Source: Pseudomonas entomophila
Lineage (GTDB): Bacteria; Pseudomonadota; Gammaproteobacteria; Pseudomonadales; Pseudomonadaceae
Assembly (NCBI RefSeq): GCF_013523125.1
Contig: NZ_JAAMQJ010000006.1
Span: 1-64,000 of the forward strand
Direction: 5' to 3'
Length of the DNA stretch: 64,000 nucleotides
Each line of letters opens with the position of its first letter. The stretch's first letter is position 1. Positions 22,177 through 30,962 of the stretch are shown here, one piece after another. The notes below the pieces were generated by a model. The model ran no database searches, was not told where the DNA came from, and was given only the letters and a program-made list of their open reading frames with translations. The position numbers and the translations under genes are program-made.

Positions 22177-23996
22177 GCCGAAGGGTCCTCCGAAGATGGC
22201 AGGCTGGCGCCGGGCTTGGCGACCCGCAGTTGCAGGGTCAGCAGGGCGCCGCCTTCCGGGTGGTTGGCCAGCAGCAGTTCCCCACCCAGCGCACGCATCA
22301 GGCTGTCGCAGATGGCCAGCCCCAGGCCCAGGCCCTGGGTGCGGGTCTTGGTGGTGAAGAACGGCTCCTTGGCCTGTTCCAGGGCCTGACGGGTGAAGCC
22401 AGGACCGTTGTCGCGAATGTACAGGTAGACGTGCTCATCACGTCGTTCGGCACTGAGCCACAGGCGTCGCGGGTTGGCCTTTTCGGTCAGGGCATCGAGG
22501 GCGTTGGCCAGCAGGTTGCCGAGCACCTGGCGCAGGCGGGTTTCACCGGCCTGCACCCAGAGCGGCGCGTCCGGCAGGTCGCGGATCAGCTCCACCGCCA
22601 TGGCCCGTCGACGCTTGGCCAGCAACGCCAGGGCATCGTCGAGGGCCGGCTGCAGCGCTACGCTTTCCGGGGCATGCCGATCGCGCCGGGCGAAGGCGCG
22701 CAGGTGCGCGATGATCGAGGCCATGCGCCCGGTCAGCTCGCCGATCAGCTTGAGGTTGCCACGTGCGTCGTCGAGCCGTTGGTGGTCAAGCAGGATTTCG
22801 GCGTTCTCCGCGTAACTGCGGATGGCCGCCAGTGGCTGATTGAGTTCGTGGCTGATGCTCGCCGACATGGTCCCCAGTACCGACAGCTTACCGGCCTGGA
22901 CCAGTTCGTCCTGGGCGCGCACCAGGTCCTGCTGGGCCTGTTCGCGTTCGAGCACTTCCTCCTTGAGGCGGGCGTTGAGCCCTTCGAGGTCGGCGGTCCG
23001 GGCGACCACGCGCTTTTCCAGTTCCTGGCGGCCATGGGCCTCCAGGTCGATGCGGTCGATGTAGTGGCGCCGCCGCTGCATGGCCAGGCCCAGCAACAGC
23101 ATCAGCACCAGCAAGGCCCCGGCGCCGATGGCCATGACCGTCTGCACCGAGCGATCGACCAGCGTGCGCGGCGCCAGGATGCTCACCTGCCAGCCGGTCT
23201 CGGCGATCCCTTCGCTTTGCACCAGCCAGGCATCGGGCTTGAGCGCCAGCGGTTGCGGGGACTTGGTGGGGTAGGGCTGGATCGCCGCGACCGCCTCACG
23301 CTCGGCCTCGGTCAGCGGGCGCGTCGCGCGGAATCGCCAGTCCGGGCGCGAGGTCAGCACCACCACGCCGTTGTGGTCGGTCAGCAGCAGTTGTTCCGGG
23401 GTGTGGCCCCACAAGGTCTCGGTGTGGTCCAGGTCGACCTTGACCACCAGCACGCCGATGGCCTGCCCGCCATCGCGTACCGCAGCGGCGAAGAAGTAGC
23501 CTCGCTTGGCCGACGTCGTGCCCTGGCCGAAGAAGCGGCCCAGGCGCCCTTGCATGGCCTCCATGAAGTAGGGCCGGAAGGCGAAGTTGCGCCCTGCGAA
23601 GCTGTCAGGCTTGTCCCAGTTGGAGGCGGCCAGGGTGTTGCCATTGACGTCCATCAGGTACATCACCTCGGCGCCGGTCTGGCGGGCGATGTCCTTGAGC
23701 AGCCGATTGGCGTTGGTCAACCCCTCGAGCTTGAGCGGGTCGGCGAGCGCAGTGCGCAGGGCCGGCAGCTCGCCCAGGATCTGCGGCAGCGTCTCGTAGC
23801 GGTGCAGGGTGCCGAGCAGGTTGGCGACGTACAGGTCGAGGGTCTGGCGGTTCTGCGAGGCCAGTTCGCTCTGGTAGTAACGTTCGGCCAGGTGGTGCAG
23901 CGGCCACAGCAGCGGCGCCAGGCACACGGCCAGCAGGGCAAGGCTGCGCCACCGGGGGCGGCGCGTGGGTATCGAAATGGAGATCATCGCCAGCAT
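22173..23996 (-). CDS. dctB: C4-dicarboxylate sensor histidine kinase DctB
   Basis: 607 residues. A cytoplasmic N terminus, membrane segment (about 20-37, SLALLAVCLAPLLWPL), a large periplasmic double-PAS-type sensor (to about 305, including YLMDVNGNTLAASNWDKPDS and FFAAAVRDGGQAIGVLVVKV) and a second membrane segment (AIGAGALLVLMLLLGLAMQ). A coiled-coil stretch leads to the phosphorylated His in MSASISHELNQPLAAIRSYA; N box NLLANALDALTEK; G box LYIRDNGPGF and GLGLGLAICDSLM. Partner of DctD downstream. The dicarboxylate carrier itself is not in the window. Confidence 0.88.
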   Translation of the reverse strand: MLAMISISIPTRRPRWRSLALLAVCLAPLLWPLHHLAERYYQSELASQNRQTLDLYVANLLGTLHRYETLPQILGELPALRTALADPLKLEGLTNANRLLKDIARQTGAEVMYLMDVNGNTLAASNWDKPDSFAGRNFAFRPYFMEAMQGRLGRFFGQGTTSAKRGYFFAAAVRDGGQAIGVLVVKVDLDHTETLWGHTPEQLLLTDHNGVVVLTSRPDWRFRATRPLTEAEREAVAAIQPYPTKSPQPLALKPDAWLVQSEGIAETGWQVSILAPRTLVDRSVQTVMAIGAGALLVLMLLLGLAMQRRRHYIDRIDLEAHGRQELEKRVVARTADLEGLNARLKEEVLEREQAQQDLVRAQDELVQAGKLSVLGTMSASISHELNQPLAAIRSYAENAEILLDHQRLDDARGNLKLIGELTGRMASIIAHLRAFARRDRHAPESVALQPALDDALALLAKRRRAMAVELIRDLPDAPLWVQAGETRLRQVLGNLLANALDALTEKANPRRLWLSAERRDEHVYLYIRDNGPGFTRQALEQAKEPFFTTKTRTQGLGLGLAICDSLMRALGGELLLANHPEGGALLTLQLRVAKPGASLPSSEDPSA

Positions 23997-23998
23997 GC

Positions 23999-24016
23999 GT
24001 CAGGAGGGCCTGACGC
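23999..24016. terminator. perfect hairpin between rmlD and dctB
   Basis: CGTCAGG and CCTGACG flank AGGG, giving a 7-bp palindrome that lies right between the rmlD stop and the dctB start. There is no T-run. It could be a weak terminator or affect dctB translation, since it sits where a ribosome binding site is expected and none is visible. Confidence 0.4.
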
Positions 24017-24025
24017 GATTATGCG

Positions 24026-24901
24026 CTAGTTGAAGGCATCCATCAGCGCCTGCCGCCAATCCGGCTGTGTCACGTGCCACTGCTCGCGCAGGCGAGTGCA
24101 GTTCAGGCGTGAGTTGAGTGGGCGTCGGGCGGGTGTTGGGTACTCGCTGGACGGGATCGGTATCAGACGGGCGCACGACCTGCCTTGGGCGGTGAGCTGC
24201 TCGGCGATGGCCTGGGTGAAACCGAACCAGGACGTTTCGCCTTGGGCCGTCAGGTGATAGACGCCCCAGGCCCCTGCCTCACCGGCCTGCCAGCGTTCGA
24301 TCAGTGCAGTTGTACTGGCGGCGATGGTGTCTGCAGACGTCGGCGCACCGATCTGGTCGTCGACCACGCGCAGCTCGGGTTTTTCCTGCAGCAGGCGCTG
24401 CATGGTGAGGAAGAAGTTGCGGCCGTGGTTGGAATAGACCCAGCTGGTGCGCAGGATCAGGTACTGACCGCCGGCGGCCATGACCGCTTGCTCACCGGCC
24501 CACTTGCTCTCGCCATACACGCCCAGGGGGTTGGGGGTGTCGTCTTCGTCATAGGGCGCGGGCTTGAGCCCGTCGAACACGTAGTCGGTCGAGTAGTGGA
24601 TGAACGGCACGCCCAATTCGGCGGCGACCTGGGCCAGCAGCCCTGGCGCCTCGCCGTTGAGGGCGAAGGCGGGGGCCGGGTCGGTTTCGGCCTGGTCCAC
24701 GGCCGTGTAGGCGGCCGCGTTGATGATCAGGTTCGGGCGCAGTTGGCGGATGCGCTCGCCGACCTGCGTGGCCTGAGCGAGATCGATTTCAGCGCGACCC
24801 CAGGCGTGCAGGCGATGCTGGGCCAGGCGCTCGCGCAAGGCGCGGGCAACCTGACCGTCGCGGCCGATGATGAGAATGTCGAGTGTGGTGGTAGGACTCA
24901 T
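24026..24901 (-). CDS. rmlD: dTDP-4-dehydrorhamnose reductase
   Basis: 291 residues. Last step of dTDP-L-rhamnose synthesis. Rossmann motif IIGRDGQVARALRERL at the N terminus, NAAAYTAVDQAE, STDYVFDGLKPAPYDEDD, and the catalytic VYGESKWAGEQAV (YxxxK). AGGAGG lies 5 bases before the ATG. rmlB is upstream with a 63-base gap. The sugar supplies rhamnose for lipopolysaccharide or rhamnolipid. Confidence 0.93.
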   Translation of the reverse strand: MSPTTTLDILIIGRDGQVARALRERLAQHRLHAWGRAEIDLAQATQVGERIRQLRPNLIINAAAYTAVDQAETDPAPAFALNGEAPGLLAQVAAELGVPFIHYSTDYVFDGLKPAPYDEDDTPNPLGVYGESKWAGEQAVMAAGGQYLILRTSWVYSNHGRNFFLTMQRLLQEKPELRVVDDQIGAPTSADTIAASTTALIERWQAGEAGAWGVYHLTAQGETSWFGFTQAIAEQLTAQGRSCARLIPIPSSEYPTPARRPLNSRLNCTRLREQWHVTQPDWRQALMDAFN

Positions 24902-24964
24902 GAAACCTCCTGGATCAGTGGGCCACGGCGGCTGCCCTGGCCCTGTCGATCGAACGCCTGTGGA

Positions 24965-26047
24965 TCAGGCGATCAGGTCTTTCGGCTCGCTGTTGCCCAA
25001 GCGTTCGCGCTGGTAGCTGCCGTCCTGAACGTGGCGGCACCAATCCAGGTTGTCCAGGTACCACTGCACGGTCTTGCGCAATCCACTCTCGAATGTTTCA
25101 CGTGGAACCCATCCCAATTCGCGTTCGATCTTGCTGGCGTCGATGGCGTAGCGCTGGTCGTGGCCGGGACGATCCTTGACGAAGGTGATGAGGTCGGCGT
25201 ACTGGGCCAGCCCGGCAGGACGCTGCGGCGCGAGCTCTTCGAGCAGTGCGCAGATGCCGCGCACCACGTCGATGTTCTTCTGCTCGTTGTGGCCGCCGAT
25301 GTTGTAGGTCTCGCCGACCTGGCCTTCGCTCACCACCTTGAACAGGGCGCGTGCATGGTCTTCGACGAACAGCCAGTCGCGCACCTGCAAGCCATCGCCA
25401 TACACCGGCAGCGGCTTGCCTTCTAGCGCGTTGAGGATGACCAGCGGGATGAGCTTTTCCGGAAAGTGGTAAGGGCCGTAGTTGTTCGAGCAGTTGGTCA
25501 GCAGCACGGGCAGGCCGTAGGTGCGGTGCCAGGCGCGGACCAGATGGTCCGAGGCCGCCTTGCTGGCCGAGTAGGGCGAGCTGGGGGCGTAGGGCGTGGT
25601 TTCGGTGAACAGGTCGTCCACACCGTGCAGGTCGCCATAGACCTCGTCGGTGGAGATGTGGTGGAAGCGGAAGGCCGCGCGTTCCGTCTCTGGCAGCGCC
25701 GACCAGTAGCCGCGCACGGCTTCGAGCAGGCTGTAGGTGCCGACGATGTTGGTCTGGATGAACGCCGAGGGCCCATCGATGGAGCGGTCGACGTGGGACT
25801 CGGCTGCCAGGTGCATGACGGCGTGGGGCTGGAAGCGCTCGAGGACCTGGCTGACCGCCGCCTGGTCGACGATGTCGGCCTGCACGAACTCGTAACGCGT
25901 GTCGGTGGCGATGCTGCTCAACGACTCCAGGTTGCCGGCATAGGTCAGCTTGTCGAGGTTCAGCACGTCATGGGACGTGTCGTTGATCAGGTGACGGACC
26001 AGGGCCGATCCGATGAAGCCTGCGCCGCCGGTGATGAGAATTCGCAT
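24965..26047 (-). CDS. rmlB: dTDP-glucose 4,6-dehydratase
   Basis: 360 residues from [20 protein letters not shown]-binding motif at the start; catalytic [11 protein letters not shown] and [15 protein letters not shown] (YxxxK); the family marker [18 protein letters not shown] and the C-terminal [20 protein letters not shown]. Converts dTDP-glucose to the 4-keto-6-deoxy intermediate of dTDP-rhamnose. The frame runs 33 codons further upstream without similarity, so the start is set at the GlyGly motif. rmlA and rmlC are absent from the window. Confidence 0.95.
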   Translation of the reverse strand: MRILITGGAGFIGSALVRHLINDTSHDVLNLDKLTYAGNLESLSSIATDTRYEFVQADIVDQAAVSQVLERFQPHAVMHLAAESHVDRSIDGPSAFIQTNIVGTYSLLEAVRGYWSALPETERAAFRFHHISTDEVYGDLHGVDDLFTETTPYAPSSPYSASKAASDHLVRAWHRTYGLPVLLTNCSNNYGPYHFPEKLIPLVILNALEGKPLPVYGDGLQVRDWLFVEDHARALFKVVSEGQVGETYNIGGHNEQKNIDVVRGICALLEELAPQRPAGLAQYADLITFVKDRPGHDQRYAIDASKIERELGWVPRETFESGLRKTVQWYLDNLDWCRHVQDGSYQRERLGNSEPKDLIA

Positions 26048-26378
26048 AGGAGTGCTGCCTTGCCTGACTGTCGGTTCGTGATAGGGCATGAGGGTCGTCG
26101 TTCGGCGCGCATTATTCAAGGCTGGCGCATGCAGACGACGCTTCACGGTGCGACAGCATGCGATACCAGAGGCCTGGATAAGTTCTGCTGGCCGATTTTA
26201 ATCGGCAATCGACACAAATTTTAGGCGAGTTAAGGTGTCTGTTCGCTTCCAGACTCGATAAATATCGACTATAAAGACAGCGTCTGTCACGGTATGCTCG
26301 ACGACGTATTCGCGTCGTCTTGGTCCGTTCACTTCACCCATTCGGCCTGGCCCCTGGCCGCCCTTGAAGAGGTTACCC
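26048..26378. other. divergent rmlB/aguA promoter region
   Basis: 331 bases without a gene. It is AT-richer than its surroundings. A small palindrome TCGATA-AA-TATCGA (26255-26268) overlaps or abuts a TATAAA (26270-26275) that may be the aguA -10 box, so it is a candidate operator. No other structure is seen. Confidence 0.45.
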
Positions 26379-27485
26379 ATGAAGACCCTCACCACCACCC
26401 CCCGTGCCGACGGCTTCCACATGCCGGCCGAATGGGCACCGCAGAGCCAAGTCTGGATGATCTGGCCGGAGCGTCCCGACAACTGGCGCCTGGGCGGCAA
26501 GGCGGCGCAGGCTGCGCACATCACCTTGGCCAAGGCCATCGCCCGCTTCGAGCCGGTCACGGTCGGGGTGTCCGCCGGCCAGTACGAGAATGCCCGCAGC
26601 CGCCTGGACCTGCCCAACATCCGCGTGGTCGAGCTGAGCAGCGACGACGCCTGGGTGCGTGACACCGGTCCGACCTTCGTCATCGACGACCACGGTGAGG
26701 TGCGCGGCGTGCACTGGGACTTCAACGCCTGGGGTGGCTTCGAAGGCGGCCTGTACGCGCCCTGGAACCGTGACCAGGCCGTGGGCGTCAAGGTGCTGGA
26801 GATGGAGCGTTGCCAGCGCTACCACACCGAAGGCTTCGTGCTCGAGGGCGGTTCGATCCACGTGGACGGCGAGGGCACGCTGATCACCACCGAAGAGTGC
26901 CTGCTCAACCGCAACCGCAACCCGCACCTGGACCGCGCGCAGATCGAAGCGATCCTGCGCGATCACCTGGCGGTGGACACCATCGTCTGGCTGCCCGAAG
27001 GGCTGTACAACGACGAGACCGACGGGCACGTCGACAACTTCTGCTGCTACGTGCGCCCAGGCGAAGTGCTGCTGGCCTGGACCGACGACCCGCAGGACCC
27101 GAACTACGGCCGCTGCCGCGCCGCCCTCGAGGTGTTGAACGCCAGCCGCGACGCCAAGGGCCGTGAGTTCCTCGTGCACAAGATGCCCATCCCCGCGCCG
27201 CTGTACGCGACACAAGAGGAATGCGACGGCGTCGACCAGATCGCCGGCAGCCAGGAGCGCAACCCCTCGGTTCGTCTGGCCGGTTCCTACGTCAACTTCC
27301 TCATCGTCAACGGCGGCATCATCGCCCCGAGCTTCGACGACCCGATGGACGCCGAGGCGCGTGCCCTGCTGACCAGGCTGTTCCCCGATCACGAAGTGGT
27401 CATGATTCCTGGTCGCGAACTATTGCTGGGCGGCGGTAACATCCACTGCCTGACCCAACAGCAACCGGCGCCTTACAAGGGCTGA
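26379..27485 (+). CDS. aguA: agmatine deiminase
   Basis: 368 residues from [19 protein letters not shown]. Hydrolyses agmatine to N-carbamoylputrescine and ammonia in the route from arginine to putrescine. Guanidine-group-modifying fold with [60 protein letters not shown] and the catalytic Cys in [14 protein letters not shown]. The N-carbamoylputrescine amidohydrolase gene (aguB) is not adjacent. The sense of GAAGAGG before the ATG serves as ribosome binding site. Confidence 0.95.
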   Translation: MKTLTTTPRADGFHMPAEWAPQSQVWMIWPERPDNWRLGGKAAQAAHITLAKAIARFEPVTVGVSAGQYENARSRLDLPNIRVVELSSDDAWVRDTGPTFVIDDHGEVRGVHWDFNAWGGFEGGLYAPWNRDQAVGVKVLEMERCQRYHTEGFVLEGGSIHVDGEGTLITTEECLLNRNRNPHLDRAQIEAILRDHLAVDTIVWLPEGLYNDETDGHVDNFCCYVRPGEVLLAWTDDPQDPNYGRCRAALEVLNASRDAKGREFLVHKMPIPAPLYATQEECDGVDQIAGSQERNPSVRLAGSYVNFLIVNGGIIAPSFDDPMDAEARALLTRLFPDHEVVMIPGRELLLGGGNIHCLTQQQPAPYKG

Positions 27486-28120
27486 GTCATAAGCGGCAAG
27501 CGGCAAGCTGATCGTGTGAGGGCAGCCATCAGCGCTTCCCCCAACCTCAGTGGTACAGACAATCGCGGTCCGTGTGGCGACCCCTGCCGGGGCGGCCGCA
27601 ATGGACCGCGAAGCGCTTCCTCCTTCAGCCCTACCGTCTTTCTATCTCTCCTCACCCCCAATCGCCCACGCTCTTAGCTTGCAGCTTGCAGCTTGCAGCT
27701 TGCAGCTTGCAGCTTGCAGCTTGCAGCTTGCAGCTTGCAGCTTGCAGCTTGCAGCTTGCAGCTTGCAGCTTGCAGCTTGCAGCTTGCAGCTTGCAGCTTG
27801 CACTCTCAGACCCTTCCTACATCCCTCTCAGAAAAAACAGATTGCACCGATCCCGCCGGTATCTGCGCGTAATTTCTCTGCTAAGCCCCCAACCTTTGGT
27901 TATAACGCTCTGTTTTTCACGTTTTTTTGACATCTTCGCTTCGGCGCGGCTAGGATGCCGCGTCCGCCTGTTGGCCCTTACCGGTCTTTGGTCGTACGAG
28001 CGCCTGCCATCTCCGGCGAGCGCCGCCCGTCCAGACCTGTAACGCGTCGAACCTACGAAGGGGCGTCAGGCCCGGCGTTTCGTCGACAGCGCGTTTTTGA
28101 TTCGTTACAAGGAAAACAAC
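27486..28120. other. intergenic region between aguA and porin gene
   Basis: 635 bases. The left part has AAGCGGCAAGCGGCAAGC, the centre the 18-copy heptamer array, and the right part (from about 27830) is AT-richer and should contain the promoter of the porin gene. No protein-coding gene is supported: the open frames here run through the repeat and lack ribosome binding sites. Confidence 0.6.
27676..27801. repeat. perfect 7-bp tandem repeat, 18 copies
   Basis: AGCTTGC is repeated head to tail 18 times without a mismatch over 126 bases. A shorter form (TGCAGCTTGCAGCTT) is at 51760-51775, and the partner arm AAGCGGCAAGC lies at about 27493-27506 to the left, as it does before the second copy. 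It is intergenic between aguA and the porin. The open frames across it are only a heptapeptide echo of the repeat. Confidence 0.95.
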
Positions 28121-29410
28121 ATGTTCAAAACCAGGATCAGCCTCATCGCCGTGGCACTGATGGCCGCGACCCAGGCCCAGGCCAATGATCAGGCCGCCAG
28201 CAACGGCTTCATCGAAGACAGCAGCGCCAGCGTGCTGCTGCGCAACGCCTACATCCACCGCGACAAGAAGCACGGCGCCTCGAACCAGGCCGAATGGGGC
28301 CAGGGCTTCATCGGCACCTTCGCGTCGGGCTTCACCCAGGGCACCGTGGGCGTCGGCGTCGATGCCTTCGGTCTGTACGCCCTGCGCCTGGACGGCGGCA
28401 AGGGCCGCAATGGCGGTGCGGGTGTCGACTTCTTCAAGCCGAGCGATGGCGAGCCGACCAACTCCCCGCACAACCTGGCGCGCGCCGGTGCGGCGATCAA
28501 GTTCCGCGTGTCCAACACCGTGCTCAAGTACGGTGACATGATGCCGTCGCTGCCGGTCCTGCAATACGACGATTCGCGCCTGCTGCCGGAAAGCTTCGCC
28601 GGCACCATGGTCACCTCCAAGGAGATCGAGGGCCTGGAGCTGAACGCCGGTCGCTTCACCCAGGAAGCGCGCAAGAGCATGGAAAGCCGCGACAGCGGCG
28701 GCCTGAAGTCGATCAACGTGCTGGGCGGCAGCTACAAGTTCACCGACAACCTGTCGGCCTCGCTGTACACCTCGGACATCGAGGACGTGCTGAAGAAGCA
28801 CTACCTGGGCGTGAACTACGTGCACCCGATCGCCGACGACCAGGCGCTGACCCTGGACTTCAACGGCTACAAGACCAGCATCGACAGCCAGTACGAGCGT
28901 GAAGCCGGCCTGACTGGCGACTCCAACACCATCTGGAGCCTGGCCGCGACCTACGCGTACGGCCCGCACTCGTTCACCCTGGCGCACCAGCGCAGCACCG
29001 GCAGCACCGGCTACAACTACGGCTGGTACCAGAACCGTGGCGGCGTCGGCGACGGCGGCTCGACCATCTACCTGGCCAACTCCTACTGGTCCGACTTCAA
29101 CGCCGAGGACGAGCGCTCCTGGCAGGTCGCCTACGGCCTGGACTTCAGCGCTTATGGCGTGCCAGGCCTGAGCTACAAGGTCGCCTACGTGCGGGGTGAC
29201 AACATCAACACCCACGGCTTCGGCGAAGGCAAGGAGCGCGAGCTGTTCAACCAGGTGCGCTACGTCGTTCAGGAAGGCCCGGCCAAGGACCTCTCGGTCA
29301 AGCTGCGCAGCTCGATCCTGCGTACCTCCAACAGCGTGCGCCAGAACGGCTACAACGACGACGGCAACGAAGTGCGCGTGTTCGTCGAATACCCGATCAG
29401 CATTCTCTGA
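28121..29410 (+). CDS. OprD-family outer-membrane porin (OprQ/OprE-like)
   Basis: 429 residues. Signal peptide FKTRISLIAVALMAATQAQA (cleavage near residue 21) followed by a beta-barrel of the OprD family: NGFIEDSSASVLLRNAYIHR, AEWGQGFIGTFASGFTQGTV, the RAGAAIKFRVSNTVLKYGDM segment and SWQVAYGLDFSAYGVPGLSY. It ends in an aliphatic residue after FVEYPIS. Such porins admit small nutrients across the outer membrane. Codon choice is strongly optimised, suggesting high expression. CAAGGAAAACAAC before the ATG gives the ribosome binding site. Its location beside a TonB receptor matches that of oprQ in P. putida. Confidence 0.9.
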   Translation: MFKTRISLIAVALMAATQAQANDQAASNGFIEDSSASVLLRNAYIHRDKKHGASNQAEWGQGFIGTFASGFTQGTVGVGVDAFGLYALRLDGGKGRNGGAGVDFFKPSDGEPTNSPHNLARAGAAIKFRVSNTVLKYGDMMPSLPVLQYDDSRLLPESFAGTMVTSKEIEGLELNAGRFTQEARKSMESRDSGGLKSINVLGGSYKFTDNLSASLYTSDIEDVLKKHYLGVNYVHPIADDQALTLDFNGYKTSIDSQYEREAGLTGDSNTIWSLAATYAYGPHSFTLAHQRSTGSTGYNYGWYQNRGGVGDGGSTIYLANSYWSDFNAEDERSWQVAYGLDFSAYGVPGLSYKVAYVRGDNINTHGFGEGKERELFNQVRYVVQEGPAKDLSVKLRSSILRTSNSVRQNGYNDDGNEVRVFVEYPISIL

Positions 29411-29416
29411 TCCGCT

Positions 29417-29457
29417 GGCCGGGGTGGTGTGCAGCCTTGCGGCACACCACCCCGGCC
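29417..29457. terminator. 16-bp perfect hairpin after the porin gene
   Basis: GGCCGGGGTGGTGTGC (29417-29432) pairs fully with GCACACCACCCCGGCC (29442-29457) around a 9-base loop, 6 bases after the porin stop. It lacks a T-run but is a very stable 3' structure, useful for mRNA protection or termination. Confidence 0.7.
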
Positions 29458-29465
29458 GCACCGAC

Positions 29466-29510
29466 GTCTCTTCGGCGCCCAGCCGCGTCCAGCGCGGCCA
29501 TCGAAGAGAC
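29466..29510. terminator. second hairpin between convergent genes
   Basis: GTCTCTTCG (29466-29474) pairs with CGAAGAGAC (29502-29510), enclosing GCCGCG/CGCGGC (29482-29487 and 29493-29498). It sits between the porin gene and the convergent kinase gene, and may terminate either transcript. Confidence 0.55.
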
Positions 29511-29572
29511 ACCGGGTAGCGAACGCCAAGGGCCGTTCAGGGCCTTGCGCGATACCTCCTCTCGATCACGCC

Positions 29573-30961
29573 TCACACCTCCCGCTCGACCGGCAAGCTC
29601 ACCGTCGCCTGCAACCCTCCACCTTCCCGGTTCGTCAGCGTCAACCGCCCGCCATGACTCGCCGCGATCCGCTCGGCGATGCTCAACCCCAAGCCATACC
29701 CGCCATGGGCGCGATTGCGCGAGCCTTCACCCCGCACGAACGGCTCGACGATGCTCGCCAGCTGGGCCGGATCGATGCCTGGCCCGCGATCTTCCACGTG
29801 CACGTGCACCCAGCCCGCTTCACGCTCCAGGCGGATACTGACCTCACGGCCATAGCGCAGGGCATTGGTGATCAGGTTCTGCAGGCAGCGCTGCATCATC
29901 AGCGCGTCCACGTCCACAGCCCCGACGCTGCCTTGCACCGGCAAGGGTTCATCGGCACTGCCCAGGTCGGCGCAGACCCGGCTCACCAGGCGATCCAGGG
30001 CCACGACCTGCAGGTTCTGCTGCTCGCCGGCCTGCAGGTAATCGAGCACCTGGCCGATCATGCCGTCCATCTGCGCGACGTTCTGGCGCAAGCGGTCCTT
30101 GTCCGTGCCCTCGGGCAGACGCTCGAGACGCAGGCGCATGCGGGTCAGGGGCGTGCGCAGGTCGTGGGAGACCGCCGCCAGGAAGTAGGCCTTGTCGTGG
30201 ATCATGCCCACCAGCCGCTGCTGCATGGCATTGAACGCCTGGGCCGCCTGACGCACTTCATGGGGCCCGTCCAGCGGCAGCGGTGGTTGCGCCAGGTTCT
30301 GGCCCAGCCCGTGTGCCGCGTCGCTCAGCCGTTGCAGCGGCCGCAGGCACAGACGCACCGCGATCAGACAGACCAACAGCACGGCGATGATCCGCAGGAC
30401 ATAGACGCGCAGCAGGTAGTCGCCGATCAGCACCCAGGCCGACTCGCCGCTCCAGCCTTGCAGCTCGCGGCCCTCGACGATCAGCCAGTGCCCATCTGGC
30501 AGCCCTACGGCGAAGCGCAGGTGCGCCTGGGCCGTGCGCAGGCCGAACAGGCTGTGCCAGACCACCGGTCGTCCCTGTTCGTCGATCAGTTCGCCGAGCA
30601 ACAAGCGGACTGCCCGTGGCTGGCCCGACTCGTAGGTGAGCGCCTGGTCGAGCAGCAGCTCGATCCGATGCCGACCGGGCCGATCATCGTGGCGCGTGGC
30701 AGGCAGCCGATCGGCACAGCGCACCCGATAGCGCGGCGGCACCTGGGCGCTGGGTACGTGGCAGTCGGCCTGGGCGATGAGCGGAGCGGTCCGCGCTGCC
30801 ATTAGCCGCACCGGCGCCTCCAGCACCTGGGCGAAGCGCACGTCGAACCAGATGCTGCTGGACATCAACTGCACCACCAGGGTGCCGCTGACCATGATCA
30901 GCAACAACTGACCGAACAGGGTCCGCGGCCACAGACGGCGAAGCAGGGCAGGGACGGCCAT
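29573..30961 (-). CDS. sensor histidine kinase next to TonB receptor
   Basis: 462 residues. The first membrane segment is about 12-38 (TLFGQLLLIMVSGTLVVQLM), then a periplasmic region to about 180, a second membrane segment (YLLRVYVLRIIAVLLVCLIA), HAMP (LRPLQRLSDAAHGLGQN), His box FLAAVSHDLRTPLTRMRLRL, N box LQNLITNALRYGR, and ATP-binding VHVEDRGPGI and GYGLGLSIAERIA. It begins one base after the stop of its response regulator, so both are in one operon. The signal is unknown; the position between a porin gene and a TonB receptor gene suggests control of nutrient or siderophore uptake. Confidence 0.88.
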   Translation of the reverse strand: MAVPALLRRLWPRTLFGQLLLIMVSGTLVVQLMSSSIWFDVRFAQVLEAPVRLMAARTAPLIAQADCHVPSAQVPPRYRVRCADRLPATRHDDRPGRHRIELLLDQALTYESGQPRAVRLLLGELIDEQGRPVVWHSLFGLRTAQAHLRFAVGLPDGHWLIVEGRELQGWSGESAWVLIGDYLLRVYVLRIIAVLLVCLIAVRLCLRPLQRLSDAAHGLGQNLAQPPLPLDGPHEVRQAAQAFNAMQQRLVGMIHDKAYFLAAVSHDLRTPLTRMRLRLERLPEGTDKDRLRQNVAQMDGMIGQVLDYLQAGEQQNLQVVALDRLVSRVCADLGSADEPLPVQGSVGAVDVDALMMQRCLQNLITNALRYGREVSIRLEREAGWVHVHVEDRGPGIDPAQLASIVEPFVRGEGSRNRAHGGYGLGLSIAERIAASHGGRLTLTNREGGGLQATVSLPVEREV

Positions 30962-30962
30962 C

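Noticed and set aside
27550..28042. Open frames coding for repeats of LQLAACS through the heptamer array
   Set aside because: A 7-bp repeat with no stop in any frame yields a heptapeptide repeat automatically. No ribosome binding site and no similarity before or after the array.
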